This document shows positions 24,913 to 35,815 of a DNA stretch of 64,000 nucleotides, one piece after another. Source of the DNA: Phallusia mammillata (taxonomy: Eukaryota > Chordata > Ascidiacea > Phlebobranchia > Ascidiidae); the NCBI GenBank assembly GCA_003260075.1, contig QLIY01000023.1:270667-334666 (forward strand). Reading direction: 5' to 3'. The position numbers were made by a program, and so were the translations under genes. The first letter of the stretch is position 1; each line of letters starts with the position of its first letter. The notes below the pieces were generated by a model. The model did no database searches. It had not been told where the DNA came from and was given only the letters and a program-made list of their open reading frames with translations.

Positions 24913-25858
24913 TGTGGGTCTTAGTTTTACCTGCTCTATCTTCTCTGAGCGCCCACTGGCGCCCGCGTTGAGAACTACTTTGCTAAACCATGCAATGATC
25001 ATTTAAAATTGGACCAACGTTACAGGTCATACTCCCAGAACTGTGTAAAGTAAACATTACAGTAGCCTAAATTCCTCCCCTTAAATTTTGAATTATCTTC
25101 CGGATTGAGAACCACTGTTAGTGGCGCAACTTAATTGTAAAAAACCTTAATTCGAGAAATCGCTGTGCATTGTATGTTCTTATTGAACTAAAAGCACTGT
25201 CCAGGATTTTTTTGGATGTTTTTCGCAAATCCGTGTGAAAAGTCTATAATAGTCGAAATTTTACACATTTCAGTGTCCAATTTTATCCATAGATGTATTA
25301 ACTATTAATAACGTTATATTGTGACGTTTTGTACTGTTTTATTTTGCGTTGTTTGCACTAATTCGCCTATTAACACAGTGACCTCAAAAATCCTTTGGGA
25401 CCTGTTTTTTAAACCACACTGATTTTTTTGTGGCTTCGTGACTCCGGGCACATGTACTAGTTTGGTGAAAAATTTTCTCAGAAATACACACAACTTTTTG
25501 ATTTGAAACGTCCAATTCCGCACTAAAAATGTTGTTCGCGCAATTTCGAACAGCTAGGTATCTCCTATAAATCTCCTAGGTATATCTTTAATACATTTGC
25601 TGAATTTTTACATTAACGTAGTATAGTAAAGTTACATGGGGTCAGAAGCTTAATTTCTTGAATATTCGACAAAGAACAGCCGAGTGCATCAAAACTGAAC
25701 TAATGTGGCGCTTAAAATCAACTGTCCAAATCGTGAATGTAGTCATATGTTTTGGCGGTGTTGTGGAGGGTAAATGACCGCCAGTTCGTGTGACACAACT
25801 CTTTTGATGAACAAACTAGCACGAATCGTTATAAAAATAAGGCTTGTGTGGTTTAGAA

Positions 25859-26787
25859 CAGGGGTGGGGAACCCGCAGCCTAAAGGCCACATCAAATAAT
25901 TTTTTTATTTTCCAATTCCGTGTAAAGTACCCAAAGCACACAAGTGGTTTTATATTTCATCGATACAGAATTGATATCTTCTTTGCTGCTACATGTTCGA
26001 AACAAGGTATACAGGTTTATTACCTATTTGACTAAAAAATAAGTGTTTGTCCATTCTTTCTTGAACACCCTAGCACCATTATACCAATCTGTCATTTTTT
26101 CCTAGTATTTGTTTTAAACAATAATATAAGGATCCACGCTAATAGCTCTAACATCAATTTAAAACTAACACCACATGGCAAATGATTTGTTACTGCAAGG
26201 AGAGGCAATCGAGTGACTGTTACGTCACAAATATAGCAAGCGGTTGAAAGTGTGGCAATTTTGATAAGTTTGGCGTCATAATGTGGAATGGGGAGATTAC
26301 CAATAATGTCGAAGTCATTTCAACGAAATATTTGTACATAAACATTTTATTGTTTTTTAATGCAATGTTGTGTTATGTTCGTTAACAAAATTGTGACGGG
26401 GGGCACATTGAAAAGGCAAGCGGGCCGCAGGTTCCCCACCCCTGCTCTACAATCTCACTTGTGTAACAAAGAAAGCAATTGTTTGCGCACAATCTAATGT
26501 CTAAGACTTGATGTCACAAGCTGCCCGATCATTGATATGCGTAATCAAGCGAATAAATCCTGAATGTTGTAGCAAAGGTGGAAATGTAGTGGGAAGTTTA
26601 TTTACCTTTACTAAGCTTGGACCGTAATTTCCACGACTCTGCAAGAGAAGATTACACAACAACCATTTCGTAAATCAAAAAAGTTTAAACACCACTGTCC
26701 CAGGCCTGGGAAATAGTCTATGCGGCCTACACAAGTGTAGATAAAACGTTGAGTGGCCTTTATGAACAAAATGGTTCCCCACCCCTG
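25859..26787. mobile_element. 929-bp hAT-family non-autonomous element, possibly composite
   Basis: The element starts CAGGGGTGGGGAACC and ends GGTTCCCCACCCCTG, flanked by a perfect 8-bp duplication GTTTAGAA (25851-25858 and 26788-26795). A second, internal GGTTCCCCACCCCTG lies at 26430-26444 in the same orientation as the right end. The element may therefore contain a duplicated end or the remains of a nested copy. No transposase is encoded. Confidence 0.75.
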
Positions 26788-27003
26788 GTTTAGAAGGTGG
26801 AGCTACTGACACAGGAACTCACAGTACAAAAGGTTTGCTAAATAGCGATAGATGGCGTGAAAAGCGCAGTTATTCAAATTAACAGTGACACTGAGATAAG
26901 GTTTGGGACTAAATTTTACACAAAGCAATGAGATTTTAGGATGATTTCATTGTTATTGTTACTATTATGAAACCTTCGACTCTAAAAACACTAACCGTCA
27001 GCA

Positions 27004-27118
27004 TTTTTTTATCAAGGGGTTCGAACTCAGGACATTCCCGGGGACGAATACCGATCACGGTTTTTGTGTCTGTATGTAAGTAATGCGCGCCGGACCATTC
27101 GGTCAAGTTCCTGTCCCC
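27004..27118 (-). mobile_element. tRNA-derived SINE, second copy
   Basis: It shares GGGGTTCGAACTCAGGACATTCCCGGGGACGAAT-type sequence, the CTGTATGTAAG spacer and the CAAGTTCCTG end with the copy near 24790, in the same orientation. The B-box is slightly decayed. Confidence 0.55.
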
Positions 27119-27319
27119 GTCATCGTTTTTTCTTATACAAACTGCATTTAAAAATATATTTTCTCTACAGGTATAGCAAAGCAGCTGCGTGAGCAGTGGC
27201 GCAAAACTAGTAAAGATTTCGTTGTGAAAGGTTACAATCTTGCAGCAAAGTAAATCGCCCAATAAATCGAAAATTTTCTGCCTTCTACCGAACCTCCAAA
27301 CCGGTTTACAAAATCGAAA

Positions 27320-27322
<3 letters not shown>

Positions 27323-27389
<67 letters not shown>
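27323..27389. other. 67-base G run at the edge of the minisatellite
   Basis: This G run sits between two partial minisatellite units. It is probably a placeholder for repeat sequence that could not be assembled, so array length and copy number are uncertain. It is the last G-type run; every later run in the window is C. Confidence 0.65.
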
Positions 27390-27391
<2 letters not shown>

Positions 27392-29337
27392 TCTGCCTCC
27401 TAACGAACCTCCAAACCGGATTGAACCGGTTTTTAAAATCGAAAATTTTGACCCGATTTTGAAAAAACCCTAACGCTATAGCCTTTCCGTTTTTTCGAAT
27501 TTTGGGGGTCAATAATTCAAAGAAAAATCCGGTTTTCGGTGGGTTTTCGTAGGAATATTCCAGTTTCAAACCGGTTCTGACCGGTTTCTGCCTCCTACCG
27601 AACCTCCAAACCGGTTCAAACCGGTTTTTAAATCGAAAATTTTCCAGTTTCAAACCGGTTCTGACCGGTTTCTGCCTCCTACCGAACCTCCAAACCGGTT
27701 CAAACCGGTTTTTAAATCGAAAATTTTCCAGTTTCAAACCGGTTCTGACCGGTTTCTGCCTCCTACCGAACCTCCAAACCGGTTCAAACCGGTTTTTAAA
27801 TCGAAAATTTTCCAGTTTCAAACCGGTTCTGACCGGTTTCTGCCTCCTACCGAACCTCCAAACCGGTTCAAACCGGTTTTTAAATCGAAAATTTTCCAGT
27901 TTCAAACCGGTTCTGACCGGTTTCTGCCTCCTACCGAACCTCCAAACCGGTTCAAACCGGTTTTTAAATCGAAAATTTTCCAGTTTCAAACCGGTTCTGA
28001 CCGGTTTCTGCCTCCTACCGAACCTCCAAACCGGTTCAAACCGGTTTTTAAATCGAAAATTTTCCAGTTTCAAACCGGTTCTGACCGGTTTCTGCCTCCT
28101 ACCGAACCTCCAAACCGGTTCAAACCGGTTTTTAAATCGAAAATTTTCCAGTTTCAAACCGGTTCTGACCAGTGTCTGCCTCCTACCGAACCTTCAAACC
28201 GGTTTTAAAATCGAAAATTTTGACCCGATTTTTGAAAAAGCCCTAAGGGTATTTCCGTTTTTCGAATTTTGGGGATCAAAAAATCTAGGAAACACCCGGT
28301 TTTCGTTGGGTTTCGTGGGAATATTCCAGTTTCAAACCGGTTCTGACCAGTGTCTGCCTCCTACCGAACCTTCAAACCGGTTTAAACCGTTTTGAAAATC
28401 GAAAATTTTGACCCGATTTTGAAAAAACCCTAAGGCTATAGCGTTTCCGTTTTTTCGTACTTTGGGGGTCAAAAAATCGAAGAAAAATCCGGTTTTCGAT
28501 AGGTTTTCGTGGGAATATTCCAGTTTCAAACCGGTTCTGACCGGTTTCTGCCTCCTACCGAACCTCCAAACCGGTTTAAACCGGTATTTAAAATCGAAAA
28601 TTTTGACCCGATTTTTGAAAAAACCCTAAGGCTATAGCGTTTCCGTTTTTTCGTACTTTGGGGGTCAAAAAATCGAAGAAAAATCCGGTTTTCGATAGGT
28701 TTTCGTGGGAATATTCCAGTTTCAAACCGGTTCTGACCGGTTTCTGCCTCCTACCGAACCTCCAAACCGGTTTAAACCGGTATTTAAAATCGAAAATTTT
28801 GACCCGATTTTTGAAAAAACCCTAAGGCTATAGCGTTTCCGTTTTTTCGTACTTTGGGGGTCAAAAAATCGAAGAAAAATCCGGTTTTCGATAGGTTTTC
28901 GTGGGAATATTCCAGTTTCAAACCGGTTCTGACCGGTTTCTGCCTCCTACCGAACCTCCAAACCGGTTTAAACCGGTATTTAAAATCGAAAATTTTGACC
29001 CGATTTTTGAAAAAACCCTAAGGCTATAGCGTTTCCGTTTTTTCGTACTTTGGGGGTCAAAAAATCGAAGAAAAATCCGGTTTTCGATAGGTTTTCGTGG
29101 GAATATTCCAGTTTCAAACCGGTTCTGACCGGTTTCTGCCTCCTACCGAACCTCCAAACCGGTTTAAACCGGTATTTAAAATCGAAAATTTTGACCCGAT
29201 TTTTGAAAAAACCCTAAGGCTATAGCCTTTCCGTTTTTTCGTACTTTGGGGGTCAAAAAATCGAAGAAAAATCCCGTTTTCGGTAGGTTTTCGTGGGAAT
29301 ATTCCAGTTTCAAACCGGTTCTGACCGGTTTCTGCCT
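27390..29337. repeat. Minisatellite array of 84-bp and 196-bp units packed with AACCGGTT
   Basis: About seven near-identical 84-bp units run from about 27561 to 28147. Degenerate longer units follow, and then homogeneous 196-bp units begin at 28520, 28716, 28912, 29108 and 29304. The long unit is the short unit plus about 112 bases containing a GACCCGATTTTTGAAAAAAC segment. Every unit carries several AACCGGTT palindromes: three perfect plus one GACCGGTT per 84-bp unit, and two plus variants per 196-bp unit. The 84-bp period is a multiple of three, which produces a long but meaningless minus-strand reading frame. AACCGGTT is the consensus site of Grainyhead-family factors. Confidence 0.9.
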
Positions 29338-32300
29338 TATTGAATATTGAAAAACAACTAAGAGTATAAATTTGCGGTTTGTAGCTTTTTTGAAAGAGTT
29401 GATTGAGAACTTGAACAGTAGCTTTTTTGCAAGTAGACTTTTGCTGGTCTTGTTTTTCTGCTGTGCTTCGTTTGACGCATACTTGTGGATGGGCTGAAAG
29501 ACAGTAATTAAAAATTGATGGCTTTTGTTTCCCGACGTGAAAAGTTTGTCCGACTGAGAGCCAATGAGGGCTTTTGGTAAGATTCTTCTAAAGGTCGAAG
29601 AACATTAACCTTTTCAGGCAGGTGCTTTGAAAAGGCGATAGTTAATTACATGTTTAATGACTGATGGGTCAATATGAGTTACAGAAAGTAAAATCAAAAT
29701 GATGTCGTATCCTAAATTTAATTTTCCTGGCAAATGCACAACATACGACGTAATGGTAAAAGCGCCATGCAAGAGTCGATCAAATAAGTTTGTGTTTGCT
29801 TTCAAAAGTGATCAATACGTTTAAAAGAAAACTATCGGAATATTCATTGTAATATAAAAGTTTATAAAAGACGTCTCAACTTAACCTGATCAATGGATGG
29901 ATTGATATCCAAAGATCGAACTGTTTGTGGACAGGGGTGCCGTTTTTGAAAACCCTATACTTAGGTTTTTCGACGAGGATAAATTATTGTGAATGTGATG
30001 ATATAAATGTTTACCTGTAGGTTTCTACAGCCAAAGGAAAACATGTTTTAAATCTTTTTTTGCAGGAAAATTTCAGGTTTTTATTAACCTAATTGAAACA
30101 CGAATCTATATACCTCTGCTGAGTTTTTTTTATCTTTAAAGTTCTATCGAATCTTAAAAACAAACTAATTACAAAAACCAATGATCGTGACGAATTTTAC
30201 TTTTCGCACAGCTAAGCCACCTAATTATACAAGACACCAGTTTACTTGAGACCTAATGTCATCTACGACTATTTCAGACGATAACTCGGAGCTAACGAAA
30301 GCTACAAACATCAGCTTCAAACGACACATGTCAACCGATGACAAGTACAGGTGATGCCACAATTGTGTAAGCTTGATTTGGCATCGATTTTTTGCAGGAT
30401 TATCTGCTCAAACAAAGATTCCCGTTTGATCGACCGCAATACAAGGCTGTAAGAGTAGCTGCTATAAAGCATAGAGAGGTTCTGGTTACAGGTTTTGTGA
30501 TAGTTATATTGAATGTAGTATATAAGAGAAAGCTCGTGTTTTCGCACTGTTTTTTTTTTTTTTCATTAGAGATTTCTACTTTTAAAATGAGCAGAGTCAG
30601 TTTTTTTCTGATTTTTTGAGTGTTTATAGGTTATTAAATGCAACGTGGTTTCATGGTGGAACTTTTCTCAGGCGAGCGCATATTCGATGTACAGGAGGAT
30701 TTTTTCATTAATTTGTGTAATGTGGTGTATTAAGCAAACTCATACCAAACACATGTTTTTGTCCCAAAATGATTCCGCGTTAAATTGTAGTTGTGAAAGA
30801 CCTTACGATATATACGAAGACCTTATAGGATATATACACAGTGTGCCACACAAAAAAATATTGTTGTTCATCGGTTAAAGGTGCTTTCTTGCCAATTTTA
30901 TGGTATTTACTCCGAGTTATTTCCCATGTTTGTATCCTGTGATTCAATTGTGGTAACTACATGTAAAGGGCACACACCACAGCGACCTGAGCTGAATCAT
31001 AGAAAAATTCCACAAGCGATGAACCATTTAGATTCACTTTTACACTTTGGATGTAGTGATTTAAAACAGAGTTAAAAGTTTACTAGTGAAAGCCAAGTCA
31101 CGTTATGCCTTTGCCTTTAAACCCCCCCCCCTTCCACAAGCGATGAACCATTTAGATTCACTTTTACACTTTGGATGTATTGATTTAAAACAGAGTTAAA
31201 AGTTTACCAGTGAAAGCCAAGTCACGTTATGCCTTTAAGGGCATTTGAACCCAGAACGCTTTTACGGCTAACACCAGCAGGCAAAATACTTGGAAACTGA
31301 ACAACCGCGGCAGAAAAACTCCAGCACCGGGTCTCGATCGATGAGGAAAACATGAACTAAGCGTCGAATCGATCGGTTGCAGTCCGAATCCCACGAGAGC
31401 TGAGTGCAGTGAATTAGTTATGTAAACCAATTACCCTTGAACACACCAAAACTGTGCTGTGCTAAGGTTGGTGGAAGTTGAAAGAAGCTTTTACGGTAAA
31501 GTCAGTTAGGATAAGTTTGAATGGGGTCAGAAGTTTTAGCGTCAAAGCAGAACTAAAACAATCACTGAGCTCGAAATAGCTACGCATTGTTGAGTGGCCC
31601 TGAAGCGCGTAAAGTGGAAGTCAAAATTGGTAAACAAATTTAAGAACTGGGTTCGCGCAAAAAGTTTGGCAGTCAAAGCAGAAAACTTCTGTGGTTTATG
31701 TTAACGTGTTGACTCGTTCGCGAGTTGGTGGCGAGGTTGTTTTGTTTAAATTTGCAACGTTCAGTGGACATTCATGCGACCACACTCGTGCTTAGCTCCG
31801 AGTCAGTGTATAAAAGGTAACAAAATAGTTTTTGATACAACCTTAAGGGTATGAATAGTTTACTATGGGTAACAAATTGTTTTTGGTATCTATGATAAAA
31901 GGCTTTGCTGTGAAGAAATATACAGTGATTGATAACGTTTGATTGTTGTATCTTTTTTGTGCATCGGCTGTTTCAAAATGTGGATTATGGCTTCGGCAGC
32001 ATGGTTTGTTTGCAGAAGGCCAATATCTAGTATCAATGAAAAGATTGTACTTCAACTCATTTTTCATGACCGATGAGGATATTGCGTTTGGTTTATAGCA
32101 GAATGTATGTGACACTCTAAATAAACTCTAGTGACAATAATCGGTTTCTAAGTGGGACAATACAGTGTTAGAAAGAATGTAAAATTACCAGATTACCCAT
32201 AACAGATAAAGGTAAGACCGAGAGCAGATTGTGTTTTGTTAAACTGCAATTTCGTACGTACATCCAACATTATGCTATGAGAAGAGATATTTTCAATGCA

Positions 32301-35188
32301 GGAATCCACAGTCATAGTTAAAGCTATATTCCTCATTAGGAATACAGGTCTCCAGGTGTGAGGAAGTAACAATGAACAAGTCATTTAACACAGTAGCCAC
32401 ATGAAAAGGAACCACTTGTTTTCTTGAGCTGTTATTTCATGCATGAGTTGCTTTACGAGGTCCCAGTGCCTCGGTGCGAAATCGCTTTAAACGCTATTGA
32501 TCGTCTCACAACGATTGACGAAAACCACACGTGGGGTATCCACGACAGATTGCTCGTACGAGTGTAACGGATACTTTTCAATCATTTGCGTGTGTTTAAC
32601 GGAGTTAATTAAATTCCGCTACTTACACCTTTGGTGGTTGCATTTCGTATAGGATTCGTGGCCGATTGATTTGTGCTTTAAATGAGAAAAGAAAACTTCC
32701 TGTTTAGTAACCAGATTTAGAGGTTTAGTGCACACAGTCAAACAAAAATAAATGCTTGCTATTATAACTTTATTTTTAAACCTTAATACCACGTATGCCC
32801 CGATACCGTGCTCTGAATGGTGGTTAATCGCTTCATCGGCAGACATGAAATGAAAGACATTGCAAAGCGGAATTGTAAAGATTAACATTTTCTCAGCAAA
32901 TGGTTTCAGTTAGCCATGGGAAAGCGTGACTTTTTATATCATAGCGTAGCCAACCTATCCCGTTAATTGTTTTTTTTTTTCTTTTTCCTGTCAACACCTC
33001 TGTGAATTCCAGTTACGTTTCATAGCCCAATTCATTTTTTTACTTTTTGAGAAGTGTTTTATCGACATGAGCGGTATTGATTTTAATGCCTATTTTGTGT
33101 TAAATCTGCTAGTTAAATAGTTCTCTGTGTAGAATTAACCTTACATGATTCAGCCTACCTGCAATCTTGTTTGGGAGCAGTAACACGTGTTCCGTAAAGC
33201 AATTAAAACGTAACTTAAAAATCGCAAAAATACGTTTCAAGTTGGTCAACCCAATCAAAATGAAAAGAAACTAAAAGTGTTGAATTAAGCTTGTGCTTTT
33301 ACCTTTCGTAGGTTGGAAGAAATATTAATCCCCACCCATATTAGCCTATACACGACGTTACAGTTTTCTTGTGGTTAAAAGCGATCCTAAGATCCCATTA
33401 AAATTTTACGAAGTCGGGCAAATAAAATATTAAACAAAGAATATTCTCCTTGCAAAATTGCTCTGTCCAATCGTTTAGTTCCGAGCTGTCAAACTTACGG
33501 TTATCTCGTTCAGTTCGCGACAAAATGAATCGTAGCCCCCCCCCCCCAGCTTGTGCTTTTACCTTTCGTAGGTTGGAAGAAATATTAATCCCCACTCATA
33601 TTTCCCCCCCCCCTATGGTTAATTCAGGAACTCCACCCCGCGTGCAGAAATATATCTCCTCTTGTTCATATGTGTTTTTTGTGCTTCAAAAACAAGTTCG
33701 TTGGTAGTGTACAATTGGAAAAGGTTTAAAAACTATTAATTTGATGCAATAGCGATAAGACAATTCAGTATTATTTTAGCCTACAATTTGCGAGACACAA
33801 ACTCAGCAAAAACTAATTGACCACAATTTCATCAACTGTTGTAGAAACCAATTTCAAAAACACCGCAAAGAAGCCTATAAGCTTGGAAGGATGTCGAGAA
33901 CATTCTAGACTTGAACCTTGATTATCCCACATTTTATACCTCAATTAAGCATCAGTTCATTTATTTCTCAACTTGACTTGTGACTAATTTATAACAAATG
34001 AACAAAACAAACTCTGTGCAATAATTTATCAAGAAATTCCTTTTACCCATCGGGGTAATTTCTTCCCACGGTGGTGACGCAAATTAGCCTACGTTCGGCG
34101 TTAGGGTATTTCCGTTACACGGGGTTTTCCCGTTTCGATTGATACGTCAATTCAACCGCTATAGCGACGGTCTACTTCAGCAGGTCCTAGTCGAGTATAT
34201 AGAGAACAAACGAATTAATTATGCACGGTCGTGCGATTTCTCCACCGCTGTACCGGGTATTGGCATTTCCGTTCTACGTCACTGGATGACACAATCGACC
34301 GGAAATTTCGGATTAACGGCTTTGAAACAAAAACCACTGCACGCAGTGGAAGGGCAAGTTTGTAACGTCACATTATTATAGCAGGAAAAAAATGCTTTAT
34401 AGATATCATTGAGACACATAGTAAACATAAACATAAAGTTTGTGCTATACCAATCGAAATATAGAATGCTTAAATTTCTTCGAACCGACCTCACATCTGG
34501 CATTTTCGAAATTTAATCGCCGGCGTTGAAAACAAACGACCTGGCACGCGACTCAAGTATATGCATCCAAAGTATTTGCTCTAGTGATTGCGTTTTGTAA
34601 AATACTTTAAAAACTAACAAACTTTTTTTTTCTTTTTATTATGGGTTACCAGGCGCTTATCAAATCTCTAAAGGGTGAAGCTTATGTTTCAAATATCCAA
34701 ATAGTCCTGTAACAACCAATAAATAGCATCGGTTTTCATCTAGTCTTAAAACCCATTTAAATAGGGCACTCCATTTCACACTATACCAACAGAGTAAGTC
34801 AGTGCAACGACAGGTGACGTTTTTTGACAGCTTTTCATCCCTACGGGCCCCTTTACCCGGCATAAAATATGAGACCGGTAACCTAACGCAATAATCGATG
34901 CAGCGGTCTCACACAATTGACATTTGCCCCCCAACTCCGAGCACAAGGATCAAATTATGACACCCTGAAATATGGATTTTCTGTAACTACATTATCAATT
35001 TATGACATCACCTTCATTCACTTGACATTTCGACGTAAGTTTCCGCTTTCCGAAGATAACTTTGGCGTTGCAGGCCAAAACGAGTTTTGTTAAGGATTAC
35101 ACAACCCGTAATTTAACTAAGTGAATGATAAGCAAACTTTGCACATGATTTTTGTACCACTCTTGTTGCTTGATGTGTTCATTTAAAC
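29338..35188. other. Gene-poor region with three unmerged overlaps
   Basis: No gene is supported. Diverged copies flank ten-C runs at 31122-31131 (copies from about 31009 and 31135). They also flank C runs at 33536-33547 and 33604-33613, where a 56-base contig repeats sequence from about 33287. Near 31225 a GGGCATTTGAACCCAGAACG stretch looks like part of a tRNA-derived SINE on the minus strand. The rest is AT-rich and unassigned. Confidence 0.4.
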
Positions 35189-35410
35189 AGGTGGTCAGCA
35201 ACCGCCGGGCCGCAAGCAGTTCGTTACCGGGTCGTACACTTTTTCAGGTTAAATGCTTTAAACATTTTGCCCATGTATCCCGGGGATCCTAAACTAATTT
35301 GGACGTTTTTCTTGCTAAACGTTTGTAGTTTTTTTCAAGGCCGGTCCGCGAATAAAATTCAGTTTCAAAAACGGTCCGCAGTACGAAAAAGGTTGTCGAC
35401 CCCAGGCCTG
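35189..35410. mobile_element. 222-bp hAT-like MITE
   Basis: The ends AGGTGGTCAGCAACC and GGTTGTCGACCCCAGGCCTG form imperfect inverted repeats. A perfect 8-bp duplication ATTTAAAC flanks them (35181-35188 and 35411-35418). It is GC-rich inside and has no coding capacity. Confidence 0.65.
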
Positions 35411-35470
35411 ATTTAAACCAAGAAAAGTTTATCCTTTTGAAATGGCCGGCCAGTTTTCCAAGAAGTGTCA

Positions 35471-35815
35471 GGTCCAAAAAATTACGGAGGAAACTTTATG
35501 ATTATAGTTAGATTGAAATGCTTTTGGGTGACCTATAAAAGTTTGGGTGAGTTAAGACCTGCCGATCAGCATTGTTTTGTCAATGTTCTGGAGTTACCCA
35601 AGATTACAATTCTGCTTGTTTCTCGGATCACCGAACCCCCCCCCCGGTCCAAAAAATTACGGAGGAAACTTTATGATTATAGTTAGATTGAAACAATGCT
35701 TTTGGGTGACCTATAAAAGTTTGGGTGAGTCATTGTTTCCTGCCGATCAGCATTGTTTTGTCAATGTTCTGGAGTTAGCCAAGATTACAATTCTGCTTGT
35801 TTCTCGGATCATCGA
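35471..35815. repeat. Diverged duplication around a C10 run
   Basis: The segment GGTCCAAAAAATTACGGAGG... (35471-35633) recurs after ten C (35636-35645) up to about 35815, with indels such as an extra AACAATG. It is interpreted as two alleles of one contig overlap. Confidence 0.7.

Noticed and set aside
27306..28157. 283-residue minus-strand open frame with repeated NRFEPVWRFGRRQKPVRTG units
   Set aside because: The frame exists only because the 84-bp minisatellite unit is divisible by three and lacks a stop on that strand. It has no splice signals and ends in a G-run placeholder.
27390..29337. CRISPR-like array
   Set aside because: Units are contiguous head-to-tail copies without variable spacers, in an animal genome; it is a minisatellite.
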